A stretch of DNA of 64,000 nucleotides from assembly GCA_016748015.1 (NCBI GenBank), contig JAAOMT010000762.1, forward strand, positions 1 through 64,000, written 5' to 3'. Made by a program: the position numbers and the translations under genes. The notes beneath the pieces are model-generated. The model searched no databases, was not told the origin of the DNA, and saw only the letters and a list, made by a program, of their open reading frames with translations. Shown here in pieces: positions 1 to 11,675 of this stretch (positions are counted from its first letter, which is position 1; each line of letters opens with the position of its first letter). Source of the DNA: Geosiphon pyriformis (taxonomy: Eukaryota; Glomeromycota; Glomeromycetes; Archaeosporales; Geosiphonaceae).

Positions 1-268
1 TATTTAGTGTTCTATTTTGTATCAAATCTGTACTTAAGAAGTATACTGGTAAGTTTGGGAAATTTTAAAAAAGCTTATCAATTTCATAACATCTATAACA
101 TGTGTTGGCATTTGTTACAAGTTTTATTAGATAAATTTTATATATATGTAATGGAAAATAATTTTCATTGCAAATAAAACATTTAATTAAAGTTTATTGT
201 TTAAAAAATTATATATTAATTTTAAATTAAAAAATAAAATTGCATAATTTTAAATAATAATATTTATT

Positions 269-317
<49 letters not shown>

Positions 318-343
318 ATTATTATAATAATATATTATTTATT

Positions 344-442
<99 letters not shown>

Positions 443-3400
443 CTTTAATAAAATGTAATTCTTTTATTATTTATTTAATTAACAAAATATTATAATTGTA
501 AATGTAAATTATGCAATTTTAAAATGTAATCAGTTATTTAAACTCTTGTCAAAACATTATTATGTTAATTAAAAAATGAAAACCATTCTTATAATACTTA
601 TTTTAACTTAAATTTTTGTTATAAAGATCTAAATTATATAATTATTAGCAATATTATTAATATTTAATCTAATATTAAAATTTTACAAGTTTTAAATTTT
701 ATTTTTTTTATTAATTTAATAATTTAATTAGTATTTAATACAACAATTAAGTATTTTAAATTAAATATAATTGATGCTTTTTCTATATACAACTAGTTAT
801 TTGGCCAATTAAAACAATATTATATAAATAAAATAATTAAAACAAATTTATTAAGTTTATTAAAACAATTTTAAACCAAAATATAAAATAAAGTTTTTTT
901 AATATCAAGTAATTATACTATATTTTTAAACAAAAATATTAAAAAACCACTAATATTAATTAGCATAAAATTATCAAAAATAACAAATTATTTTTTTTTA
1001 TATTAATTTAAGTTTAATATTAAACAACCAAATATAATTTTTATATTTTAATTATAAAATTATATATAAACTCAATTAAAATTAATGTTGTTTTTTATTA
1101 TTATTAAAAATAAACAAAGTTTTTATAAACCAATTTTTGAAAATAAAACTTTTACATAAAAACATATATATAAATTAATATTATTAGCATAATTTACCAA
1201 AAATTAAAATATTTTAAATAAATTTATAATTTTTTTAATTATATATTATTAAATTATATATTATAGTTTTTTTAATATATTTAATACCAATTAGTTTTAA
1301 TTTAAATATTAATTAGTTTTTTATAAGTTTTTTAATTTTTATTACATAATATTATTATTATATTTGTTAAATTATTAAATAAGTTTCTTTTTTACTTTTA
1401 ATTTTAATAAACAAAGTCTAAACACAATTTAATATTATTTATTAAATTAAGTAATTTAAATTAACTGTAAATTATATATTATTTATATATAACCAGTTAT
1501 TTAAGTCAATTAAAACAACATTATATTAAATCAAAAAAATTGAAAATAAACTTAAATCATTAATTTTCTTAATAATATTATTTAAATTTTTAGAATTAAA
1601 AATAAATTCACTAAAAAAGAACTTATTTGTTTTAATATTATTCTTAATATTAGAGCTTAACATATATTATATATGCTTAATAGTATCTTTTTTAAAAAAA
1701 AAACCTAGCAATTAGTATTTTATTATAGTTTATATTACTAAAATTTATTTTAGATCTAATATATACAAAGTTTTTAAAAATATTAACCAGAAAATTAGTA
1801 AAATTATTAGTAATATTTTTTATAAAAAGCAAATTTTTTTTATTTAAAGGTTTTTGTTTGCATTTTCATTTAAAAAATAGTAATCAAAATAAATAAAAAG
1901 TTAATAGACTTAATAACAAATTTTATTAAAACAGCCAAACTTAAGATTTAAGATTTCAAAAAATTTAATTTAGACTTAATAATAAAATTAACAGCAAAAA
2001 AAACAGCAAAAAAAGTAAAAGTTTTAGCAAAAACTTTTTTATTAACAAAAAAAACACAAAAAATTTAAAGTTAACAATAAACTTAATAAATAACTTAAAA
2101 AGAAAAGATGATAATATTTTGTAATTAACAGACAAGTAATCTAAACTTTAACATTTATAATAATAATAACATTTAAAAATTTCTTATCAAATATAATATT
2201 TATATAAAATACTAGTAATTATAATAACTGAATTTATCTTTAAATTATCTTCTATAATTTAAACTACTGGACTTATAAATGGAATGACCAATTTTATGTC
2301 AGTTACTTATGTAATTATTTTATGATAAAAGTCAATTTTTTTTCAAAAATTGATTATCTAAAAGTTTATTAAAATATGTAATTATTTTGCTATAAAAGTC
2401 AATTTTTCTACAGAAATTTTGTCTGTAAATTACCTTAATAATTATAATAAAATAAAATAAATAAATAAAAAAATGTAAAAAAAATAAAATTTTGTTAAGA
2501 AAATAGTATTTTATTTAAGCTTAAAATTATTAATAGATTATTAAATTAATAGCTAATTAATTTCAAAATATTAGTTAAGTTTTAAAAAATTTCAACTATA
2601 ATAGTTTTATGGAATTTGGTTTTTTAAAGTATTTTGATTTTATTGATTTATAAATTTAAACCTTTTTTTTGCTAAAATTTTGATAAACTAAAGATATATT
2701 TTGATAAACTACAAGTTATTTCTATAAACTATTAATTATTTTGGTAAACTATTAAGCTATTTTGTAAATTTTTACAAATTTTAGCAAATTTTTAAATTTT
2801 ATAGAGTTTAATATATTGTATAATCTAATTATTACATTTGTGTATTATACAAATCAGATTTTTAATTAAATAATAATATTTAATAATTTAATTAAATAAT
2901 AAGTAATAATTAAAACAATAATAATTTATGCTAATTAATAATTAAAATTTTACTGGTAATATAATCTTTTTCTTAAAACTAAGCTTTATTAAAGTCCAAA
3001 TACTATCTGTAATATCTAGATAATAATTCAAAATTATTGAAATAAATTGGTCTAAAAATTATTAAAATTTCAGTTTTATAAACTTGCCAATATATTAAAT
3101 CTTTATTAATTGAAATATTGAATTTTGTAGAATGTTTTTACAAATATTAAATAGATTATAAAGTCTTAAAGCTATTCTAAGTTTGTAGTAAATGTTTTTT
3201 GGTTTAGCTGTTGTCTTGAATTCATTGTATATTTTTTTTTATATAGCTTTGAAAGTGAAATTTATTGTTTCAAGTTTCAGTTTTCATTTATAAAAGGTTT
3301 TTCTGATGTAAAAATATTTATAAATAAAGATATATTTATTGTTTTATTCATTAAAACACAGTTGAAGTTTTTTGTTAAGTTGTGATATTTGTTAAAATAT

Positions 3401-3800
3401 TAATAAAAATGAATAAAAAATTTTCTTTTAAAGCTTGCTTTAAAAGTTTTGGTAAATGAATTCTAGAATAGCTTCTTGTGTTTTTTTTATAAAAATAATA
3501 ATTCTAAGAATTATTTACTACTGAAGCTATAATTTTTTTTTTAAATATAAATAATTTAACTTCCATTTATTGTTATAAATAAGTCAGAAAGTGTTTTCAA
3601 AATTAACATCAATTTTTGAAATATTTGTTGAATGTTTTAAAAAATAAGTATTATAAAATTTTAAAGAAAAAAAATATATAATAAAATTTTATAAAAGAAA
3701 AAAAAAATAAATAAAGAAATTATTTTTGATTATAAATATTTTTTGGTAATTATTTTACTATTTTTGTTTACATTTTTGTTTTATTTTAAAAAAATACTAA
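1..3800. other. AT-rich gene-free sequence
   Basis: No reading frame of useful length and no recognisable domain on either strand. Composition is extremely AT-rich, with runs of A and T and almost no CpG. It could be heavily decayed transposon or ordinary AT-rich intergenic DNA; nothing in it aligns by eye to the repeat families further right until the LTR at 3801. Confidence 0.8.
262..441. repeat. TTA/TTTA microsatellite
   Basis: Two blocks of TTTA units alternate with long pure TTA runs, the longest covering roughly 351-441, interrupted by a short ATAATA stretch near 322-332. It is a simple repeat and shows no higher-order organisation. Confidence 0.95.
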
Positions 3801-4426
3801 TATTATGATTAAAAACTATAGTTTTTATTAGTTATTATATATATTAGCCACTAATATTACATAATTAGCCACTCTATTTTTAGATAGTAATTATTGATCT
3901 GATTATTAACCACTTTTAATAGCTATATAAACAATGAGTCTTTTAACTGTAAAAATCAAATATAAGAAATAAAAAAAATAAAATAACAATTATCATCTTA
4001 ATTTTTCTTATATCACTTATTTCTACTTTCAAATATCTTAATATTTTGAGATAAAAAATTACTTGTTGACATTTACCTATTTTTTCTGATTTATATAATT
4101 GTAGCATTTGAAGATTATTGAATAAAAAATAACTGAAAAGTACATCTGATACCTGATATTGAATTTTAAAAGTGCTAATATAAAACATAAAATTATACCA
4201 ATATGTTATTATTTGTTAACAATATGAACTATTCTTCTATTTTCAAATTTTTTAGTTATCTTTTGAAAAAAATAGCAACTAAGATATTTTATAAGACTGA
4301 TTTTGTATATTGAATCCATATTTATTTAATTTGTTTTTTAAAGTTAAATTCTCTTTAATTAATTCTATTACTCTACAATTTTGTTCTTTTTTGTTATTCA
4401 TTAGCTTGTTATTTTAACTTATATCA
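3801..4426 (+). repeat. Decayed Ty3/gypsy LTR (5' LTR remnant)
   Basis: Aligns by eye over its length with the LTR at 18727-19389. It has the REV of the inner AGCCACT motifs, two degenerate copies of the 12-bp U3 repeat, a TATA-like CTATATAA, an AATAAA-type signal, and a 3' end resembling GCTTGTTACTCCAACCCATAACA. The terminal TG has become TA and many C/G positions are T/A, so this is the most decayed LTR here. The next 54 bases match the leader of the same family, so it was a 5' LTR rather than a solo LTR. Confidence 0.8.
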
Positions 4427-4480
4427 TAAAAGTAGTGCTCTTTATAAGATTGTTAAACATCTATTTATTTTCTATTGTAT
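4427..4480 (+). other. Primer-binding site and leader remnant
   Basis: Matches the 5' leader of G5 (AAAAGTGGTGCTC..., then a segment ending TATTGTAT). The match stops at the position of the Gag start codon, where the minus-strand LTR of G1 begins at 4481. The plus-strand body that should follow is not in the window. Confidence 0.65.
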
Positions 4481-5159
4481 TGTTACAGGTTGAAGTAACA
4501 AGCTAACAAATAGCAAGGGAGAACAGGATTGTAAGGTAATGAAAGAAATTAAAGGGAATTCAACTTCAAAGAGTAAATTGAATAAGTATGGATTCAATGT
4601 GTAAAATCAGTCTCATAAAATATTTCAGTCACTATTCTTTTCAAGAATAACTGGAGAATCTGAAGGTAGAGGGATAGTCTGTACTGTCAACAAATAATCA
4701 TGCCTGATACAATTCTATGCTTCACATTAGGGCTCTTAGAATTCAATATCAGGTATCAGATGTACTTTTTAGTTACATTTTATTCAATAATCTTCAAATG
4801 TTGCAATTACACGTTTCAAGAAAAGGATAGAAAATAACCAACAAGTAATCTTTTATCTTTAAGATGTTCAGATACTTGAAAATAGGAAAAGGGAAATTAG
4901 TGATAAGAGAGAGATTGAAATAAAAATTGTTATTTTATTTATTTTATTTCCTTGATTTTTTTATGCATTTCTATAGCTAAGAGATTCATTGTTTATATAG
5001 TTGTCAAAAGTGGTCAATGATCAGATCAAAGACTAGGTCAATAATCAGGTCAATGATCAGGTCAATGATTATTTTCTAAAAATAGAGTGGCTAATTTATG
5101 TGACATCAATGGCTAATACATGTGATAATTATTAAGAAGTATAAGTTCTAACCATAACA
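4481..5159 (-). repeat. 3' LTR of G1
   Basis: On the minus strand it starts TGTTATGGTT and ends with CTGTAACA, the TG...CA boundary of the family. About five 12-bp GGTCAATGATCA units lie at 5011-5075, with a TATA-like motif just beyond. Its left edge abuts the leader of the older plus-strand LTR. Confidence 0.9.
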
Positions 5160-5880
5160 TTATCTTCTCCAAAGGGATTGAGCTCCAACAAAATCAAGCT
5201 ATTTATGGTATAATCTATTGGAAGGGTTTTATCTAACTCAAAGCTAACTAGTTTGTTGAAGTCTTTTGTGGATAAAATGTATAGCACTTGAGGTAAAATA
5301 AGCTTTGTATCCAAAAGACAAAATTTTTGTATAAAAATTTTGGTTCTTTTTGTAATAGTCAAAACTCTTGAACATCTAATCATATAATGCTTAAAATTTC
5401 CACTTGTATTTTAGAAGTTGTTTTTTTCATAAGCTTTATGTCTTCTATGATTTCACTAAGGTAATCATAGACTTTTAGTTGTCTTTCATATAACAAGTTT
5501 TTGTCTATGGGCAAGATTTTCTTAATCATTTTTCCAATTGTAATAGAAGATACAAGTATTGCTGCTATTATGCTTTTTAGCAGATACTTATCTATTTTGC
5601 TACCAATTCTTTCTCTTCTGGTAGTAGTTTTCTTTGGTCTGATAACAGTGTGTGTTTCACTATTATCAGTTATGGTGGTTTGTTTTCCAATAGTCAGAGT
5701 AGCATTTGAATAGTTTTTGATCCAATACTCATAGAGAGTATAGAAGACATTTTGAATGTTTTGATCCAGAAAATAATTGTTCATGTCAATTAAAGATACC
5801 TCTGTTTTGGGAATGGTGCATTTATTTATACTTGATTTTTGCTGATCATTTGAGTTGGTATTACCACAACAAACAACCAA
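5160..5880 (-). CDS. ORF3 of Ty3/gypsy family (G1 copy), unknown function
   Basis: I do not recognise a family. On the minus strand an open frame starts directly after a TGA near 5881-5883 and runs 166 codons to a TGA at 5380-5382. A further 80 codons (5132-5383, one base out of register in this copy) continue into the LTR. It overlaps the integrase tail in the -1 frame. The first in-frame ATG begins the MNNYFLDQN segment. The protein is Lys/Ile-rich, with a basic RPKKTTTRRERIG stretch in the middle and no clear signal peptide, zinc motif or membrane span. The same frame is kept in G4 and G5, which argues for real coding. It could be an integrase C-terminal extension reached by frameshifting or a separately started protein. 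Confidence 0.6.
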
Positions 5881-7137
5881 TCAGGTTGTTTATGATATTT
5901 TTTGAGTCATGTATCATGAACAAAATGATCATTAAAGATTGTTCTAGATTGATCTTAAAGAATATAAAAACCATTGTTCAAAACTTTGTTGACTATAAAA
6001 GGTCCTTTCCATTGGCTAGAAATTTATCATCATAAATATTGTCTCTGTCTGAATGGTATTCTAGTACCAAATTACCAACACTTAAAAAAAGTGTTTTATA
6101 GGTTTTTTTTTCTTAAGCTTTTTTTGAAACTGTTTTATCTTTTCAAAAGTAATTATTTATGCTTCTACTAAGGAGTCAAGAATGGTACCAAGTTTTCTTT
6201 GCAAAATGTCTTTGTAATTCCCTATTGTGATTTCTTCAAAGGGTATTGTTTCAATATCAGTTTCTATTGGTAAAGTTGCCATTCTTCCATAGAGCAGATA
6301 AAAAAGTTCATAACTTGTTATGTCATAATTTACAGTTCTATAAGCAAATAAGGCTGAAGGCAGTACTTTGTCCTATAGGTTTGTTTCTTCACTGGTTTTG
6401 GTTAAGGTTTTACATAGTGTTCTATTGAAACATTCTACTAGGCCATTTGTTTGAGAGTGGTAAGAGGAGAAAAGTTTATGACATATTCCCATTTTTCTGC
6501 AGAGTTCTTCAACCAGTGTACTGAGAAAAGCTCTTCCTCTATCAGATAAAAGTTCTTTGGAGCAGCCATAATGGCAAATGATATCTTTATAAATGAAATT
6601 GGCTATTGAGACTGCTGTTTGGTCTGAAGTGGCTCTTGCTTCTACTCACTTTGTGAGATAGTCAGTAGCTGTAATAATGTATCTGTTGCCATCAGGAGTT
6701 ATTGTTAAAGATCCAACAACATCTATACCAATTCTGTCAAATGGTTGACCAACAAAGATTAGATGGATATCTTTTTTGTGATTGGGTTTGCCTTTTTTTT
6801 GGCAAATGTTACAGGTTTTAATGTATTTAACAATGTTTTTTCTCAAGGTAGGCCAATAGTAATGAGCTAAAGTTTTCTGAATTGTTTTTGTTTTTCTAAA
6901 ATGTTCAGCTAATGGATTAGTATACATATTGTAGATTATAATTTCTCTTTCTTCAAATCTTATGACTCTTTGGGGGTGGTTAGAATTTTTTCTGTTTTTT
7001 TTATATAATCAGTTCTGGCAGATCAAATAGAAATTTAATTGTTTGCGTAAATGTTTTTTTTGTTGTTGAGTGTAGTCTGATGGGTATTGTCTTTTACCCA
7101 AAAATTCCATTAAGGCAGAATAGTTGTCCAAGTCCAT
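5826..7137 (-). pseudogene. Integrase ORF of G1 (broken)
   Basis: Starts at its own ATG (MDLDNYSALMEFLGK, minus 7137-7135), not in frame with the RNase H upstream. It has an N-terminal HHCC zinc domain (C-x2-C as CNICQ), a catalytic core with D in IGIDVVGSL, D in LLSDRGRAF and E in NGLVECFNRTL, then LLYGRMATLPIETD and a GPF-like tail. At least three tryptophan or arginine codons are stops, including one after ATDYLTK (near 6645). The frame ends at TAA 5826-5828, inside ORF3. Integrases of this type insert element cDNA; this copy cannot make a full protein. Confidence 0.85.
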
Positions 7138-7204
7138 TATTGTGTTTGTTTATGAGAGAGTTACTAATAATTAAGTTGGTTTGGTTTAAGAGGTTGTACT
7201 GTTA

Positions 7205-7569
7205 CTAAATGGTAAGTCTAGAGAGAGTGTCAGTGTTTTGATGATTAGCTTCTTTGCAGTGTTGAATATTATAGTCGAATTCATTCAGATGGAGTATTCA
7301 GCAAGTTATCTATTTATGTTCCAGATTCTTTTTATTGCACAGCCAAACCAAGACTTGATGATCTGTTACTACTAGGAATTTGGCACCAAGAAAATATTGG
7401 TCCCAATAGCTAGTAGCCCAAACTACCACTAAGCATTTTTGTTCAGTTACTGAATAGTTCTTTTCTGCTGGTATGAGAGATTTACTGGCATATGCTATAG
7501 CATGTTCTCTGCCATCTTTATTTTTTTGTGAGAGTACAGCACCAAGTCTATAACCAGATGCATCAGTAT
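7205..7569 (-). pseudogene. RNase H C-terminal part of G1 pol
   Basis: Minus-strand continuation of the RT-RNase H frame of 9911-10800, matching the intact stretch in G4 (LHTDASGYGLGAVFSQ, HAIAYASRTLTPAEKNYS, LAVVWATSYWDKYLLG, ALVWL). It ends at TAG 7205-7207 immediately followed by TAA, the same place where the other copies end. The join to the RT part is interrupted by HAL-like copy 1. Confidence 0.8.
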
Positions 7570-7586
7570 AAAAGATAAAAGGTTGG
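7570..7586. repeat. Left target-site duplication of HAL-like copy 1
   Basis: AAAAGATAAAAGGTTGG; the partner at 9894-9910 reads AAAAGATAAAAGATTGA. The empty site in G2 and G4 reads ATAAAAGGTTGATCC, confirming that these flanks were contiguous in gypsy pol. Confidence 0.85.
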
Positions 7587-9864
7587 AAAAAAAAAAACTC
7601 TTTCTCTCCTAAATTTCATGACCACAAATAGAGCTAAGAGTAAAAAAGTTGCAAACATTACTTTTCCTATAGTAACTAATAAAGTTTCAACACGAGAGGG
7701 TCTCTCTGTTATTAAAGCAGCTAGACAAAATGTTCTGGCAACATTTTCTTTAAAAAATAATAGTAATAAGCTGTCTTTAGCAGCTTCTGGTTCATTTTCT
7801 TGACCTTTGGCTGGTAGTTTTTCTCCAGTCAAAGTTCCTTTAAAAAGACACACTTGGGTTAGTTCCAATGTTGTCTCCACTACTTCAAAAAGCCCAAAGA
7901 TTTTTAATAACAGGCCAGTCAACAAGTTGGTCTTTCCTGCTCTCACCACTCCCACTATTACTTCTACTACTACTGCTTTACAAATGACTGTGAAAGCCAA
8001 AAATTCCAAAAAACAGCAGCAGGCAGTTGCAACTGCTATGGTTACACTGAACTCCAGATGAGATCTTCAGTAAGATCTTCACAGCAGCAGCCAGCCCTAT
8101 TCTTAATATGGATGGCAACAGTAGTGGCACATCTCCCAAGATGGGCCAAGATCAACTACTGGCTGTGTTGTCTGATGTGGTACTCTTCAGCAGATCATTG
8201 CCAATCCCAGTAGCAAAACAGTCCATCAATCCAGATGATCTCAAAGATTGGGCTGATCAAATAGAAATGGAATCAATGGTCCTCTTTTTAGTTTCTGGTG
8301 CATCTAATGCTGGTGCTTGGGTGAATGTGAGTGGACGTCAAAGGTTCTCTGGTTGGGTGGCCTCCAATCTTGTATCTGGTGGTATGTTTAAGATCAAGAT
8401 GGCTTTGCTCAGTTCTTTGTTTCAGTTGCTGCCTGGTTGTATTGGGCTTAAATCTGTTTCACGAGATGCTGTCAAGTTATTCTGTGTGGAATTTGCATCT
8501 CATAAGCATCTAAATGGTGCTACCAAAGTGGCCATTGGTGATGAGGTTTTTTTGACCACTTTTAAGATTGCACAATCTTCAGGAGTGGTTTCTGTTTTTT
8601 CCCCTTCTTTGTCAGTTGTATTGCGCAATGTACTCTTAGGTGCCTCTTCTGATGACATCAAATCTGCTCTTGGCATTTTTGGTGTTGTCACTTCTGTTAA
8701 GTTGAAGCCTGCTGGCTTATGGCAATATGCTGTGGTTAACTTTAAGAACATTTTTTCTGCTGCTGCTGCTCTCTCTAACTGGTCTGTGTTGGTCAGAAAA
8801 GATAGTGTTAGGATTCTTTCTATTGCCAACCAAAAGAAGGTTATCTCTTCAAGAGATGCTTTCAAAGCTAAGCTGGTTAATCTTCCGTTTGGCTGCACTG
8901 CATTTGAGATAAGTGATCTGGTCTCTCAAGTTGGTGGCCATATATGTTTCATTCCCTGCTCTCCTAATTCCTATCAACGTCAATGCTTTGCTGTTGGGAT
9001 CTTTGATTCCTTGGAATTTTTAAATGCTGCTGTTTCAAAAACTGGTACCTTATGTGGCTGCCGCATCTGGTGGGAAACTCCTGGATGTCGTCACTGCTAT
9101 AGATGTCAAAGTTTGGATCATTTGGCTGTGAACTGCAAGGTGTTGTCACCTCTTCCTCCCAAACTCTCTTCTAATTCTGCTGGTGGTCCTGTTTTTCTCA
9201 AGTCATCCCTTGTTGGAGCTAAATCCTATGCCAAAGCTGCCACCTCTGTGGTTCTTCTTGTTGCTGCTGCTGCTAATACGGGTCTGGCTTTCGGTACATT
9301 TCCCAAAGTTGTGGTGTCATTGTTGCCGGTTGCCTCCTCTGGTTCAGATGTTGCTGTTAATGCTAGATTGGCTTCTCTGGAAACCCAACTTAGTGAACTG
9401 ACTTTGTTGATCAAATCTATAGTTGAGCCTGTGGGTTCTTTGGTTGCATTGGTTACTATATTATTGTCTACTCCACCAGTTATGGCAGAGGCAATGAAGA
9501 AAAGTGTGATTGAATTGGGAAACCAAATTAAGGCTGTTCGTGCTGTGACTTCTGTGCTACAAAAGGAAGTGGGAGCCCTCAAGTTGAGGAGTGGGAAGGT
9601 ACACTATAACATATCTGATAATGAAGACATGGATGATAATGATGATGATGATGATGATAGTGATGCTAAAGATTTTTCGGGTAAGATGTATGAATTAAAT
9701 ATGTTTAATACATTAGGTAGCAAAGGTAGTACTAGCATGTAGTTAGGGCTTTCTGCTTGTGGTTAGCCACATCTTGTAATATGTATTATTGGGTGAGCTG
9801 GCTTTATGAAACTGCCACATTACTGTGGAATAACTAATAAATGACTAGTGTGGCTACATATTAA

Positions 9865-9893
<29 letters not shown>
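7587..9893 (+). mobile_element. HAL-like ORF1-only non-LTR retroposon, copy 1
   Basis: A 2.3 kb insertion in RNase H of G1, bounded by a 17-bp target-site duplication (14-15 matches) and ending in an A tail of about 30 (from 9866). The 5' end is an A-run followed by CTCTTTCTCTCC, as in copies 2 and 5. It carries one ORF1-type gene and no endonuclease or RT. Tail and duplication length are typical of target-primed reverse transcription, so an enzyme must have come in trans. An internal deletion near 9679 removes about 120 bp present in copy 2. Confidence 0.9.
7618..9742 (+). pseudogene. HAL-like ORF1 protein, copy 1
   Basis: From ATG 7618, a Ser/Thr/Lys-rich N-terminus; one TGA at 7801; an 11-bp deletion near 8055 relative to copy 2 shifts frame, after which 8108-9742 is open for 544 codons. 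In that part: an RRM-like fold about residues 168-238 (VVLRNVLLG as RNP2-like, LWQYAVVNF as RNP1-like), a second RRM-like unit about 254-315, a CCHC knuckle C-x2-C-x4-H-x4-C at 9095-9136 (CYRCQSLDHLAVNC), a predicted coiled-coil segment (RLASLETQLSELTLLIK), and an Asp-rich stretch. The order matches the LINE ORF1 (AKLVNLPFGC... versus AKLVDLPQNC...). The inferred role is RNA binding/RNP formation, as for LINE ORF1 proteins. Confidence 0.85.
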
Positions 9894-9899
<6 letters not shown>

Positions 9900-9910
9900 T
9901 AAAAGATTGA
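9894..9910. repeat. Right target-site duplication of HAL-like copy 1
   Basis: AAAAGATAAAAGATTGA, the partner of 7570-7586, directly after the A tail. Confidence 0.85.
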
Positions 9911-11263
9911 TTCAGGTCAGGTTGCTTAAGGATTGGTTCAATAACAAGTTTTTTTTTCAGGATTTCAAAGGCTTTTTGCTGGTGTGTGCTCCAGTGGTAA
10001 TTGACATTTTTCTTGAGTAGCTGGTTAAAAAAAAAAGCAATTTTGGAGAAATCTTTGATGAATTTGTGATAGTAAGAAGCTAAACCAAGAAAAAAGCATA
10101 GTTTAGAAACATTCATTGGTTGTCTAATGTTTTGAACTTTTTCAACTTTGGGTAGATCAGGGAAGATTCCATCTTTTGCAACAAGATGACCAAAGAACTG
10201 GGTGGATTGGTGTTCAAAAAAAGATTTGATTGGGTTGATCTTAAGACCAGTATTCCTGAGCAGGTCAAAAACCTTTTGCAAATGTTCAAGGTGTTCATCC
10301 CAGATTTTTGAGTATATCATTATATCATCCAAGTAAACTAGAACAAAGTTTTCTTTCACTGATTCAAACACCTTGTTCATTAGGCATTGAAAGGTGGAAG
10401 GAGCATTGGTGAGACCAAAAAGCATGATTGTGAATTCATAGGTGCCATACTTGGTGATAAAGACAGTTTTCTTTCTGCTTTCTGGATCCATCTCTACTTG
10501 CCAGAATCCAGCAGTTAGGTCAATAGTTGAGAAGAAAACAGCACCATTGAATTTATCTAGCATTGCATCAATTTTGGGGAGTGGGTACATATCTCTTATA
10601 GTAATGGCATTTAATTGGTAGTAGTCAACACAGAAGCATAGAGTTCCACTTTTCTTGAATACCACTACAACTGGGAAAGCTCATTCACTCTTGATTTCTT
10701 GTATGAATCCAAGGTCTTTCATTCTGTTTATTTCTTTCTTGATAAACTCATTATTATGACAATTGAATTAATAAGGCTTTAAATATATGAGGCGAGTTTC
10801 TCTGGTTGTGATGGTGTGTTGTATCATATGAGTTCGTCCAGAGGTATCACCTTCTTTTAAGATAACTGGGCTATTTCTAGCCAACAGATTTTCAATGTTC
10901 ACTTTTCTTTCTTCAGGGGAAGGTTCTCTTTGTTTTACAACTAGTAATTGGATTTCAGGTGGTTCATTCTCAAAGGACTTTTGTACTTCTTTAAGTTCTT
11001 CTCGAGGTATCAAGCTAATTGGTTTCCAATCTTTGTAGTAGATTAGACAGGATTTGCATTTATCACTTGGTGAATACAAAGGTTTATTACACCAGTACTA
11101 TGCACAAGGGCCATGCTACCAATAACTGTATTTTGCTTTCTTGCTTGGTTTTCTGTCAAAGGTTCTTCTGAGGACATCATAATAAGGCCAGCAGATTAGT
11201 TTGCCATTTATTATGATTCCTTCTTTGTCAGCTTTAACATTGTCCAGTGGCTTGCCATTGCTG
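9911..11263 (-). pseudogene. RT and protease-RT linker of G1 pol
   Basis: Minus-strand reverse transcriptase with CVDYYQLN, DLTAGFWQVEMD, FGLTNAPSTFQ and an intact YLDDIMIYS catalytic box. The upstream linker at 10768-11100 carries the family's cysteine pattern (SPSDKCKSC). A tryptophan codon just before AFPVVVVFKKSG is TGA, and further stops separate the linker from RT. The RT is closer to G5 than to G2/G4, since it keeps the second catalytic Asp and FGLTNAP. It would copy element RNA into cDNA if intact. Confidence 0.9.
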
Positions 11264-11277
11264 GTAAAGATAGTGTT
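11264..11277. repeat. Left target-site duplication of the LINE
   Basis: GTAAAGATAGTGTT; the partner at 18717-18730 is GTGAAGATAGTGTT (13 of 14 match). The sequence belongs to the protease-RT linker of gypsy, where the empty site reads GGTAAAGGTAGTGT. Confidence 0.8.
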
Positions 11278-11675
11278 TTTTTTTTTTTTTTGTTAACATG
11301 TAGCCACACTGGTCTTTTATTAGTTTAGCCACACTTACAAAGCATGATCTTTTTATAAAGCCAACTCACCCAATAATCTAAATTACAAGATGCAGCTAAT
11401 CACTAAGTGGTTATGCCTAACTACACACTAGTATAACCAAAAAATCTATGGGGTATCACACTATTACACATAGTACTCCTACCACATAAAACATCAGTCA
11501 GTATACTATTACACTGTGTATAAACATCACCTACTTTGACTATGGGTTTACCGCTAACTTTGCCACTATTCCTTGAAATGCTATCTACACTGGAGCCACC
11601 AGTTGGACTTCTCTTGACCCTATTATCAATACCTGTTGTTTTTTTCCATTCAGTTTGCAGTTTGCAACATTCTCC
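11276..11675 (-). other. LINE 3' UTR with poly(A) and shared 3' tail
   Basis: The first 150 or so bases next to the poly(T) (about 11292-11440) align by eye with the 3' end of every HAL-like copy: GTTAACATGTAGCCACACTGG, TTTATTAGT, AAAGCCA(A/G)CTCACCCAATAAT, ACAAGATGCAGCTAATCAC, CTAACTACACACTAGTA (orientation as on the plus strand). The rest (11440-11675) is specific to the LINE. Confidence 0.8.

Larger units (their letters stand above)
4481..11277 (-). mobile_element. Ty3/gypsy element G1, 3' portion
   Basis: Minus-strand element read right to left: protease-RT linker, RT, RNase H, integrase, ORF3, 3' LTR (4481-5159). Gag and protease are missing because the right end is cut by the LINE at 11278, and beyond that LINE a plus-oriented LTR and G2 follow instead. 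RNase H is split by HAL-like copy 1 (7587-9893). RT keeps the YLDD box, but W-to-stop and R-to-stop changes occur throughout, so the copy is inactive. The order PR-RT-RH-IN is that of Ty3/gypsy rather than Ty1/copia elements. Confidence 0.9.

Noticed and set aside
1-3800. Organellar or centromeric origin of the AT-rich stretch
   Set aside because: No mitochondrial gene, no satellite periodicity beyond the TTA microsatellite, and it leads without a break into nuclear-type LTR sequence.
3943-4188. 81-codon minus-strand frame in the LTR at 3801-4426, and similar frames in other LTRs (18783-19175, 38007-38423, 39172-39510)
   Set aside because: They follow LTR sequence including TATA and repeats in an arbitrary frame; not conserved as protein between LTRs.
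8500-8898. 132-codon antisense frame in HAL-like copy 1 (also similar ones in copies 2, 3 and 5)
   Set aside because: It mirrors the codon pattern of the sense ORF1, shows no own motif, and the sense strand has RRM and CCHC domains.
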